A DNA stretch of 17,567 bases from JAUXFK01 sp034189035 (GTDB lineage: Bacteria; Desulfobacterota; UBA8473): assembly GCA_034189035.1 (NCBI GenBank), contig JAXHVA010000087.1:1-17567 (forward strand), written 5' to 3'. This document shows positions 1 to 6,861 of the stretch, in pieces (position 1 is the stretch's first letter; the number at the start of each line of letters is the position of its first letter). Under the pieces are notes generated by a model. That model worked only from the letters and a program-made list of their open reading frames with translations, did not search any database and was not told the DNA's origin. The position numbers were made by a program, and so were the translations under genes.

Positions 1-1
1 G

Positions 2-100
2 GGCAAATGTCTAGCGATCAGAACTGAATGTAAGGGTATCTGTGGCAAGGTCTTTCAAGGTGTTGGGGTTGCCATACCACCCACGATTCGGGAAATATGA
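2..100 (+). CDS. Possible C-terminal end of an unidentified protein
   Basis: One frame is open from the left edge and ends at TGA 98-100, giving 32 codons with three cysteines and a tail that reads AIPPTIREI. No start lies inside the window, and I do not recognise the family. The other two forward frames close early (TGA at 25-27, TAG at 12-14). The fragment is too short to separate a real gene tail from chance, so this is a weak call. No convincing terminator follows it. Confidence 0.2.
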   Translation, partial: GKCLAIRTECKGICGKVFQGVGVAIPPTIREI

Positions 101-135
101 AATTATTTCAAAGAACAATCTGTGTTGCTAAGAAC

Positions 136-147
136 TCTTTCGAAAGA
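136..147. promoter_or_regulatory. Perfect 12-bp palindrome upstream of the first small gene
   Basis: TCTTTCGAAAGA is a perfect dyad 80 bases before the start at 229. It sits between a weak -35-like TTGCTA (125-130) and an AT-rich stretch. It could be an operator half-site pair or a small hairpin. Nothing else in the window repeats it, so a regulatory role is only a guess. Confidence 0.25.
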
Positions 148-159
148 CATATCTATTTA

Positions 160-240
160 ATTTTAAGAAATTTATTTTCTCAACTTTTAAAATCAGGCTG
201 ACACAGAAGGAGGACAAAAGGGCCATTAATGGATGGACAC
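160..240 (+). promoter_or_regulatory. Structured leader, copy 1 (before the small gene)
   Basis: The first of two related leaders. An outer stem ATTTTAA (160-166) pairs with TTAAAAT (187-193). Inside it, GAAA (167-170) pairs with TTTC (176-179). Then comes a 43-base box (198-240) that matches 36 of 43 bases, without gaps, in copy 2 at 699-741. The box holds a purine-rich AAGGAGG (207-213), AAAAGGG just before the start, and a dyad CCATTAATGG covering the ATG at 229. That ATG starts the small gene. The stems differ in sequence from copy 2 but are kept in the same order, which suggests that the RNA fold matters. Confidence 0.5.
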
Positions 241-600
241 GAGTTAAAAGGAGGAATCCGTCGAAGGCAAGAAAAAAATCTCAATGATCCATCTATACGT
301 TTTGGGTATACTCTAAGTGCGGAGGAAGAGCAGATGATCGAAAATGTTTTGAACAAGATAGCAGAACAAGTGCTTGCTTTTGATGAGGCTTCCCTGAGAA
401 GCCTGCGGACCAAATACCATGAGAGAATAAGTAATTTTGATACAAGCAAAGAATGGGAAAAGGCGGTTATTGTTTATTTTATTATAAATTCTGTAATCAC
501 AAAAAATGCTCTGTTCAATCAAAATGCGATGGCTGCTCAAGGAAAAAAGAAAACAAAGGAAGAAAAGAAAAAAGGAGGACAGTTAAGGGTTGTTAAATAG
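229..600 (+). CDS. Small protein of unknown function with lysine-rich tail
   Basis: A 123-residue protein that I do not recognise. The middle (about residues 25-95) looks helical, with a charged segment and then a hydrophobic stretch around VIVYFIINSVI (about residues 79-89). From residue 105 to the end it is dominated by lysine and glutamate, like a flexible basic tail. There is no signal peptide and no obvious metal site. The start at ATG 229 lies inside the duplicated leader box. AAAAGGG is 6 bases upstream, while the better AAGGAGG is 15 bases away, so initiation looks unusual. The same leader precedes the MoxR-type ATPase at 750, so the two may be co-regulated. Function is unknown. Confidence 0.6.
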   Translation: MDGHELKGGIRRRQEKNLNDPSIRFGYTLSAEEEQMIENVLNKIAEQVLAFDEASLRSLRTKYHERISNFDTSKEWEKAVIVYFIINSVITKNALFNQNAMAAQGKKKTKEEKKKGGQLRVVK

Positions 601-647
601 TGTTCATCCAGAACTGAGTAGTTTTTTTCATGATAAATGAAGGCGAA

Positions 648-748
648 GATTTTAACCGCAGGAAAATATCAACATATTTCGAGGATTAAAATCTGAGTCT
701 GACACGGAGAGAGGTCAAAAGGGCCATTTATGAATGGACAATAAGTAA
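648..748 (+). promoter_or_regulatory. Structured leader, copy 2, with short upstream ORFs (before the MoxR-type ATPase)
   Basis: The second copy of the leader at 160-240. The outer stem GATTTTAA (648-655) pairs with TTAAAATC (686-693). Inside, GAAAATAT (662-669) pairs with ATATTTC (674-680), leaving one bulged base. The 43-base box is at 699-741. The ATG at 730 corresponds to the start codon of the small gene in copy 1, but here it opens a four-codon ORF (M-N-G-Q-stop, 730-744). A second ATG at 734 opens M-D-N-K-stop (734-748), ending one base before the ATG at 750. CCATT/AATGG arms bracket the 730 ATG. This could couple leader translation to the ATPase, or be a degraded duplicate of the small gene's start. 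Confidence 0.5.
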
Positions 749-749
749 G

Positions 750-2138
750 ATGAAAGGCGGGCATATTAGACAAGTAAAAATGGAATCTCAGAAAAAAATA
801 AGAGAACTATACGATTTTATTGATGAAAATCTATACTTAAATCGTCCTGATTTTGAAATAAGAGGAGAAAAGTTAAATTCTACAGTGCTTTTAACCTTAC
901 TTACAGGGTTAAACAGAGGAAAAGAATTAATACTAGGAGAACCTGGGCTTGGAAAGACGACTTCAGCAGAGTATGCGGGTTCTTTATTGTATAGGTGTCC
1001 ACTGGCAATTATATGGAGTAGTGAGGTGTCTGGTCACCCTGAGCAAACCGAGGAGAAGATTGTTGGCAGACCTGATCTCGGAAAGCTCAACCGAGGTATT
1101 GAAGAAGTGGTCTGGAGTAACTTTTCACAACTGCCGGTGAAGATTGTGGATGAAATAAATCGACTCCCTGAAACAAAACAGAGTATGATCCTCGATGGAA
1201 TCGATAGAGGGAATTGGGAGTATCTCAATGAGATATTGATAAATAAAGAATACTGTCTCTATGCAACAGCCAATTATCAAGACAGAGGAACAAATACCAT
1301 TATTACACCCTTGTTGGATAGGTTCGATATCGTAGTGGAATCAAAACATCCTGGTTCAAACTTATCCTTCATGATAGCAGATAACAATAAAGAAAATATA
1401 CTGAGAAACCCTTTGTATGAAAAGAAATTGGAAAGGGTTTTAAGGAGTAAGATATCCTACGAAAAGAAGCTTCCTCAGATTGAAGAAATCTGTGAACAGT
1501 TTGGTGTCTATCTCAAAAAAGAATTCGGGATCGACACGATCCATTATAATGAGAGAAGAAAGATAGAATCAGAGATAGATCGTTTGGATTTTGATATGGA
1601 TGCTAGTGCTTTCACAATAATGTTCTTGGCGGAGCTGTCTTTTTGTTTTAAATATGGACAAAAACGTTCTCATGAAGTTTGTGATGAGGGGTGTCATTAT
1701 ACCGGTTACCTGTGTCATGAAGTGAGGAACTGCGCATCCAATAGGCTCCCTTCAAGCATTAAAACCTATGCCCAATCCATTGCCTGGTTATTTGGGAGAA
1801 GTGATGTAGGCTTAGAAGAGGTAAGAACAGTTATCCCATATACAATTGCGCATAGAGTTCAATGGAAAGATGATTTCATTGTAAAGAGGGAAAAGAACAG
1901 AAGGAATGATCCTCTCCAGATTTATCTAGCTCAAGAGGCAATAAATGAGGTTTTCCACAGGTACTATGAACAGAAGGAAGATATAAAGCATGCGTTTGCT
2001 GTGGGTTATAGAATTCTTAATGGGGAAGATTTGGAGCCGGTTGAAGGAGATCATCCTGTCTATGCTGAGATTAAAAAGGATACAATTCGATTAAAAAAGA
2101 TGAAGCAAAATGGAGAGGTCAGTGAAGAACCCTTTTGA
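750..2138 (+). CDS. MoxR-family AAA+ ATPase with a four-cysteine cluster
   Basis: A 462-residue cytoplasmic AAA+ ATPase of the MoxR/RavA/CbbQ type. Walker A is GEPGLGKTT (K69), Walker B is VDEINR (D134, E135), sensor 1 is the Asn in ATANY (N175), and a candidate arginine finger lies in LLDRFD. MoxR proteins work with VWA-domain partners to remodel or activate enzyme complexes, and such a partner lies two genes downstream at 2890. An unusual part follows the AAA core: C311, C315, C322 and C328 (spacing x3, x6, x5) could bind zinc or an iron-sulfur cluster. The first ATG (750) has only a weak ribosome site and may be coupled to the leader mini-ORFs. An in-frame ATG at 780 is an alternative start. 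The 3' end overlaps the next gene by 29 bases, so the genes form one transcription unit. The client protein is unknown. Confidence 0.88.
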   Translation: MKGGHIRQVKMESQKKIRELYDFIDENLYLNRPDFEIRGEKLNSTVLLTLLTGLNRGKELILGEPGLGKTTSAEYAGSLLYRCPLAIIWSSEVSGHPEQTEEKIVGRPDLGKLNRGIEEVVWSNFSQLPVKIVDEINRLPETKQSMILDGIDRGNWEYLNEILINKEYCLYATANYQDRGTNTIITPLLDRFDIVVESKHPGSNLSFMIADNNKENILRNPLYEKKLERVLRSKISYEKKLPQIEEICEQFGVYLKKEFGIDTIHYNERRKIESEIDRLDFDMDASAFTIMFLAELSFCFKYGQKRSHEVCDEGCHYTGYLCHEVRNCASNRLPSSIKTYAQSIAWLFGRSDVGLEEVRTVIPYTIAHRVQWKDDFIVKREKNRRNDPLQIYLAQEAINEVFHRYYEQKEDIKHAFAVGYRILNGEDLEPVEGDHPVYAEIKKDTIRLKKMKQNGEVSEEPF

Positions 2139-2829
2139 GATATTTAAAGACTATCAACCCCTCAGGAGAAACATTCCTCTAGATAGAATAATAGAGTCAA
2201 AAGACAAGGTTATGGATCAGATTATCGCTGGTTATGAGAAGGTAGTGGAAGAAGAGGTAAAGAGCCTCATATGGGTTGTAGAGCGTAACAGATTGGCAGA
2301 GGCCTATTCCAGGGCTGAGGGAGTCATAGCAGATATGAATTACAACGCTGAGGATATTGAGGAGTTTTGTTATGAGTTAGACTTGAATGAGAAGTTGCCT
2401 TATCTCATTACTGGGCCATCAGGTATCTATATATCTGCTTTGTGTAACTATGCTAAAGAAGATGAGATTACCCTTAACCTCTCTGAGGTCCATCGAAAGA
2501 TACACCTTATCGGTTATAGACTCCCAGCTGAAAAGAAGTTGATTGTATATGGTAACATAGGGAATTTCGCAGGAGCGAGACTGGAAGGAGGGGAACTCAT
2601 TATAAAGGGGAGTGTTGGAGATTGGGCAGGTTCAGGTATGAGGAGGGGCAAGATAACGATCGAAAAGTATGCTGGTTATCATACTGCGGAGTGGATGATG
2701 GATGGTGAAATCTGGGTAGATGGGAGGATTAGAAGCATGGGAAAGATGATAAATGGCAGGATTTACGAAATGGGGAAGCCTATTCATCCTTTATACAAAA
2801 ACTTCTCTTCGCTAGATAGTAATCCATGA
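2110..2829 (+). CDS. GXGXG beta-helix protein (GltB C-terminal/FwdC-like)
   Basis: A 239-residue protein. Residues 1-125 are helical and acidic and I cannot assign them. Residues about 130-225 carry repeated glycine motifs (GNIGNFAGARLEGG, KGSVGDWAGSGMRRG, then MMDGEIWVDG), typical of the right-handed GXGXG beta-helix. That fold is known from the last domain of glutamate synthase and from FwdC of tungsten/molybdenum formylmethanofuran dehydrogenase, where it is structural and lies near the cofactor subunit. Here it is free-standing between a MoxR ATPase and a VWA protein, which suggests a scaffold or client-binding role (inference). The start overlaps the ATPase end by 29 bases. GTG 2122, behind GGAGAGG, is an alternative start. 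No membrane segment is visible. Confidence 0.75.
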   Translation: MERSVKNPFEIFKDYQPLRRNIPLDRIIESKDKVMDQIIAGYEKVVEEEVKSLIWVVERNRLAEAYSRAEGVIADMNYNAEDIEEFCYELDLNEKLPYLITGPSGIYISALCNYAKEDEITLNLSEVHRKIHLIGYRLPAEKKLIVYGNIGNFAGARLEGGELIIKGSVGDWAGSGMRRGKITIEKYAGYHTAEWMMDGEIWVDGRIRSMGKMINGRIYEMGKPIHPLYKNFSSLDSNP

Positions 2830-2889
2830 TAATCTTATTTAGAGTCCGCCTGCAAATGAGAAATTCTGTTTGAGATCAAAGAAAGCGAA

Positions 2890-4500
2890 GTGAGCAATAT
2901 GAATCCAGGGGCAACAGATTCACTCAGCATTTTAATCGATAAAATTTGGCCGAAAATCAAGAAGAAACACCTCTTTCCACAAATACTCGCCCCAAAGATT
3001 ATGGAGAGTGAAGAGGCGGTTGCTATTGAGATGAAAGAAAAACAGATTATAATAAACCCATCGATCTGTGAGAAGCTGAGTCAAGTAATGCCTAAAGAGG
3101 ATGTAGTTGAATCCCTTTTAGATCATGGGACAACTCATTATACCTATTGTCCATGGGATTTCAACACACATATAGCCCTCCATTCCGAAGTAAAAAAGGT
3201 AATACAAGATTCAAATATGGTTAAATCTGCAACCGGTTATTTTATGGATGTCGTAGCAAATACTTACTGTATTAAAGAAAAACAGACAAAAATACCAGAA
3301 CTCTATAAGTATATCGATCATTGGGATTCCACTATAGGCAATAGAAAAATAGATTTGGCAATTTCTTCTTTGTATCAAAAGATTTGGGGGGTCGATCTGA
3401 ATATTTCAGGCTATGACGACATTGCCAATAGTCTGTCCAGGATTCCATATCTGGATAAGATGAGATGGAAAAAGAGCATAAAGAGTTTCTCAAGAATCAT
3501 TTTACCTCTTTTAGAGGTTGAAAAGCAGGAAAAAGAGTCCGGTAACAATCTGCAGAATATGATGGGGGAGCATGGCCTTTCAAACTATTCAGGAGAAGAG
3601 ATTGAATCTGGCCTGAGAGATTTTGCTGGCCAGACAAGCAGCATTGAAGAATTTAAGGAAATAATCTCAGATTTTGAGGATGAATTGAAGGAATTGGGAG
3701 TAGGAAGTACATCTGGGATGGGCAGAGGAAAAGGAGAACCCATTGATTCGGATCTGCTTTTCTATATGAAACTGGCAGAGAACTATAGCATTCCCATAAA
3801 GATGATTCCAATGGAAAAAAGCGGTTTTTTACATCCATATTCTCATTCTCCATGGGAGGTTGGAAAGCCCTTTGAGGATATTGATGTTTGGACGAGTTTT
3901 GGGAAGATAATACCTGGGATAACACAAATCTGGAATAAAAGAGAGGGGGAGGTCTTTGGCGAAATAGAGGGGACGCCGGATTGTATTATCGTGATCGATT
4001 CTTCCGGGAGTATGGTTAACCCAACGGTTAATTTATCCTATGCAGTCTTGGGAGCGGGGTGTGCTTCAGATGCATATCTAAGATCACAGTCCAAGGTGGC
4101 AGTGTATAATTTTAGTGATGCAAAAGCCGGAGGAAAGGAGCTTATTGATTTCACTACCAATAGAAAAGATATATACCGCACTATTTGCAGATACTTTGGT
4201 GGAGGTACAAATCTAAGACTTAAAGATTTGGAGTATCTCAGGAAGAGATCAAAGACTGACATCTTTATAATAACGGATATGCAAATCACAAACCTGAAGA
4301 AAGTAATCGATTATCTTGCAGATATAGACAATAGGATAACGGCCGTCTATATTGGTCATGATAATAGATTTACAAAGAAGTTCAAAGGGGCAGTCAAAGA
4401 GATGCCAAATATCTCAGTTTACAGTGTGAATAAGAAGGAGGATATCCCCAAAATAGTCCTCGGAAAGATCAAGGATTATTTTAATCTGAATCAAATATAA
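2890..4500 (+). CDS. VWA-domain protein, putative MoxR partner
   Basis: A 536-residue soluble protein. The C-terminal third (from about residue 360) is a von Willebrand factor A domain with a complete MIDAS: D370-x-S372-x-S374 (DSSGS), T440 in GGGTN and D463 in IITDM. VWA proteins next to MoxR ATPases (ViaA, CoxE, NorD, CbbO types) usually recognise the client. The N-terminal half holds HGTTH (H79 to H83) in a context resembling the helix of VWA-linked metallopeptidase-like domains, but without the glutamate of HExxH, so protease activity is doubtful. The middle is acidic with a glycine-rich linker near residue 275. The start is GTG 2890 with a weak ribosome site, and ATG 2899 is equally possible. 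It follows the GXGXG gene by 60 bases on the same strand and is probably the last gene of the unit. Confidence 0.83.
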   Translation: MSNMNPGATDSLSILIDKIWPKIKKKHLFPQILAPKIMESEEAVAIEMKEKQIIINPSICEKLSQVMPKEDVVESLLDHGTTHYTYCPWDFNTHIALHSEVKKVIQDSNMVKSATGYFMDVVANTYCIKEKQTKIPELYKYIDHWDSTIGNRKIDLAISSLYQKIWGVDLNISGYDDIANSLSRIPYLDKMRWKKSIKSFSRIILPLLEVEKQEKESGNNLQNMMGEHGLSNYSGEEIESGLRDFAGQTSSIEEFKEIISDFEDELKELGVGSTSGMGRGKGEPIDSDLLFYMKLAENYSIPIKMIPMEKSGFLHPYSHSPWEVGKPFEDIDVWTSFGKIIPGITQIWNKREGEVFGEIEGTPDCIIVIDSSGSMVNPTVNLSYAVLGAGCASDAYLRSQSKVAVYNFSDAKAGGKELIDFTTNRKDIYRTICRYFGGGTNLRLKDLEYLRKRSKTDIFIITDMQITNLKKVIDYLADIDNRITAVYIGHDNRFTKKFKGAVKEMPNISVYSVNKKEDIPKIVLGKIKDYFNLNQI

Positions 4501-4581
4501 ATAAATAGTGGATTATATTGGGTTCTCTATGACTTTTGCAATATTGGCTTTTCCTCGTTCGATACTGCTTGTATAGGGTAA

Positions 4582-4651
4582 GTTTCAATATGAATTGATG
4601 AAACGAAGGGCGAACCCCCATGGGGTTATCTCATGTTGGTTCGTTTTTTTT
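4582..4651 (+). terminator. Terminator/attenuator-like structured leader
   Basis: An intrinsic-terminator shape: CGAACC (4611-4616) pairs with GGTTCG (4638-4643), followed directly by eight T (4644-4651). A competing hairpin AACCCC (4613-4618) with GGGGTT (4622-4627) uses the same 5' arm, so the two cannot form together. Just upstream a separate hairpin GTTT-CAAT (4582-4589) pairs with ATTG...AAAC (4594-4604). It lies 82 bases after the VWA gene and 66 before the next gene. It may simply end the first operon, or act as an attenuator for the second. I could not match it to a known riboswitch class. Confidence 0.55.
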
Positions 4652-4717
4652 ATAACAGTTTCGCTTCTTGCTCGCTGATTCAATTTGTTACGTTTTTTAA
4701 AACGCAGGGTGGTTTCA

Positions 4718-5470
4718 ATGCAGCTCATTATACTAGGATCTGGAGTCGGGGTACCCACGTCAAAGAGGTCGGCACCTGGTTTGTGTATACAGGTAAAGAA
4801 CAGGCCGGTTCTCTTTGATAGCGGCAGTGGAACGACTTACCAGCTCCCAAAAGTTGGTATCGACTACCATCGGATCGATCATGTATTTTATACCCATGTA
4901 GACCATCCGGATCATATTAATGATCTATCAGAGATTATCTTTGCGAATAAATACGATTATCCAATTCGAAAGAACGACCTCAATATTACGGGCCCGGTCG
5001 GTATAAGAAACTTCTATGAAAATATGGAAAGGCTCTTTCCCACTTTAAAACAGACTCCTTTTTCTGTGAATATCAAAGAGGTCAACAAATCTCAGGTGAA
5101 ATTCAACGGAATACGTGTTATGTCAAGGCCTCTTTACCACCAAGATGTAAACTGTGTTGGTTATCGGTTGGAATATGGGGGAAGGAGCATTGTTTATTCA
5201 GGAGATACGGACTATTGTGACAATATTGTAGCACTTGCAAAGGAAAGTGATCTTTTGGTTCTTGAATGTTCATTCCCAGATGAATTGAAGGTCAACGGCC
5301 ATCTTACTCCTTCATTGGCAGGGCGAATTGCGAATGAGGCGGATGCAAAGAGACTTGTACTTACACACATCTATCCCATATGCGATCTATATAACATTCT
5401 AGATCAAGCCAGGAAGGCTTACCAAAAGGAGATAATTATTGCGCAGGATTTGATGAGGGTGGAGGTGTAG
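4718..5470 (+). CDS. Metallo-beta-lactamase-fold protein, RNase Z-like, with altered metal motif
   Basis: A 250-residue MBL-fold hydrolase starting with the family-typical MQLIILGSGVGVPT. ATG 4718 is chosen over an upstream in-frame ATG (4685) because AGGGTGG lies five bases before it and the fold begins there. Likely metal ligands are H60, H63, D65, H66, H141 (LYHQD), D163 (SGDTD) and H217 (THIYP). The hallmark HxHxDH is not canonical: the protein reads T-H-V-D-H-P-D-H, with one extra residue between the first two histidines. The later motifs, including HLTPSLAG, are normal for the RNase Z/phosphodiesterase-like branch. The stop abuts the next gene's GTG with no gap, so it heads a four-gene unit that includes a BadF-like ATPase. 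A phosphodiester or ester substrate is possible but unknown. Confidence 0.82.
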   Translation: MQLIILGSGVGVPTSKRSAPGLCIQVKNRPVLFDSGSGTTYQLPKVGIDYHRIDHVFYTHVDHPDHINDLSEIIFANKYDYPIRKNDLNITGPVGIRNFYENMERLFPTLKQTPFSVNIKEVNKSQVKFNGIRVMSRPLYHQDVNCVGYRLEYGGRSIVYSGDTDYCDNIVALAKESDLLVLECSFPDELKVNGHLTPSLAGRIANEADAKRLVLTHIYPICDLYNILDQARKAYQKEIIIAQDLMRVEV

Positions 5471-6205
5471 GTGGGGGATAGGGCTTTGAAGGTTGGTTTT
5501 GTGGGGTGTCCTCCCTATGATATAATGAGGGAATACGAATATGCACAGTTAGTAGACCTTGATAACGATCTTGGGCAGGTTGAAGAGAAATCGGATCTCT
5601 ATCTTCCAAAGATTTCATGTTCTGTGATAAAGAGGATTTTTAACAATGCTTTGGCCATAAGGCCCCAAAAGATAATCTTTGATGTTGGTGAAGGAAAGTG
5701 TGATGCTGGGAGGTTTCTCAGTCGAATCTTGAAAGAGCACTTCGATCTTGATATTATAGAGACGAGAAATCACAATAGAAGAGGCCGTGGGACTGTAATC
5801 TGTGATTCCGGTCTGCCTTTGAAAAGAAAATTCGAATTGATCCTGAATAATATCGTCGAAAACAGAGAATTTAAGCTGGAGAGAGAAATTCATCCAAAGG
5901 CAGGATTCTGGTCTGTACCATGCTGGGATTCGAGAATCTTTGACCTTTTTCCTGATGGAACAATGATACTCGGTTGGACTCGATGTTTTGAAAACGGAAC
6001 TCCAGACGACCTTGAACTCGAATGCTATGTAAGGGAGGATATTCCAACGGTTTTCTATGCACAGACATTCTGTTCAAAAAATCTTCTTGCCAAAAACCTT
6101 GCAAGGGTTTATAGAGGGCTTTATGTGGATTGCGATGGAGTTTTGACTGCATCTGTTAAGGCAAAAATAGAGGCCTTTCTCTATCTTAGGGGTGCTGTAA
6201 GATGA
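5471..6205 (+). CDS. Unrecognised cysteine-rich protein, likely partner of the BadF-like ATPase
   Basis: A 244-residue protein with no family I can name. It starts KVGFVGCPPYD, a beta strand followed by a cysteine, and holds nine cysteines: VGC, ISC, GKC, VIC, VPCW, TRC, LEC, TFC and VDC. They are spread along the chain and not packed as a ferredoxin motif. There is no signal peptide or membrane helix. The C-terminal part, including SKNLLAKNLARV and a final KAKIEAFLYL helix, looks well folded. The start is GTG 5471, five bases after GGAGG and directly after the upstream stop. TTG 5485 is an alternative. Its end overlaps the ATPase start as ATGA, a sign of translational coupling. Because HgdC-type activases act on iron-sulfur partners, a cluster-bearing client or electron acceptor is a reasonable guess, but it is inference from position and cysteine content only. 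Confidence 0.8.
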   Translation: MGDRALKVGFVGCPPYDIMREYEYAQLVDLDNDLGQVEEKSDLYLPKISCSVIKRIFNNALAIRPQKIIFDVGEGKCDAGRFLSRILKEHFDLDIIETRNHNRRGRGTVICDSGLPLKRKFELILNNIVENREFKLEREIHPKAGFWSVPCWDSRIFDLFPDGTMILGWTRCFENGTPDDLELECYVREDIPTVFYAQTFCSKNLLAKNLARVYRGLYVDCDGVLTASVKAKIEAFLYLRGAVR

Positions 6206-6846
6206 CGGTATTTGCCGATTTTGGGAGTACATGGACCAAGATCGTGGATTCATCAGTAAGGATACTCAGGACAAAAGATGTGCCGAGAGATATAATGGTA
6301 GATATTGCCTGTGGACATAATGCGTCGATAAGATCAAGGAGGTCTATAAATGAACTGATTGCACTTTGTGAAGGTGGTCTTAGGTTAATCGATGAGAAGG
6401 ATTTCCTCTTGGTCGATGTTGGAAGCAGGGATATTAAGTATGTCATCTATAATGACAATCGGTTTGTGGAAACCGGTTGGAATCAGGAATGCGGTGCGTC
6501 ACAGGGATTTGCCATTGAGCTTTTAGAGATGTACTATGGACTTGACTTAAATGAATTGGAACCCATTGAGAACGTTTATCCAGTAACGTGCGGACTCATC
6601 GGTATATCGAGGATATTTGATGAGATCATAAAAACCGGGAACGAAAGAGAGGCGATTGCCAGATTTGTAAAAGGGGTCGCAATAAATGTATACTACTTTA
6701 CCGGCAAACCAAAAAGAATGTATTTAAGCGGAGGGTTGTGCGAGAACAGGTTGTTCATCGATTCCCTTCCGTGTGATGTCCTTCCGCTTGGAAGGCTGGT
6801 CTTGATTGAGGGTTTAAAAGAGATTCATAAAAAAGCTTCTCTATGA
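6202..6846 (+). CDS. BadF/BadG/HgdC-family ATPase, short divergent activase
   Basis: A 214-residue member of the ASKHA-fold BadF/BcrA/HgdC family. Known members bind a [4Fe-4S] cluster between two subunits and use ATP to drive an electron into a dehydratase or benzoyl-CoA reductase. Phosphate 1 motif FADFGSTWTK and phosphate 2 motif LLVDVGSRDIK are present, and YLSGGLCENRLF matches the adenosine motif. Both positions of the cluster-binding cysteines appear kept: C97 in QECGAS and C130 in PVTCGL. It is shorter than the usual roughly 260 residues. The canonical CAAGTGRF loop is changed to CGASQGFA and GGQD to GSRD, so it is a divergent branch. ATG 6202 overlaps the previous stop by four bases. 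Specificity is unknown, since no recognisable dehydratase subunit is nearby. Confidence 0.85.
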   Translation: MTVFADFGSTWTKIVDSSVRILRTKDVPRDIMVDIACGHNASIRSRRSINELIALCEGGLRLIDEKDFLLVDVGSRDIKYVIYNDNRFVETGWNQECGASQGFAIELLEMYYGLDLNELEPIENVYPVTCGLIGISRIFDEIIKTGNEREAIARFVKGVAINVYYFTGKPKRMYLSGGLCENRLFIDSLPCDVLPLGRLVLIEGLKEIHKKASL

Positions 6847-6861
6847 AAGGAGGAAGCAAGT

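Noticed and set aside
2890..4500. VWA protein as an active HExxH metalloprotease
   Set aside because: The catalytic glutamate is absent (HGTTH), so only a metal-binding or structural role is suggested.
4582..4604. A CRISPR-type repeat (GTTTC...GAAAC)
   Set aside because: Only one copy exists, with no spacers and no cas genes. It is better explained as a leader hairpin.
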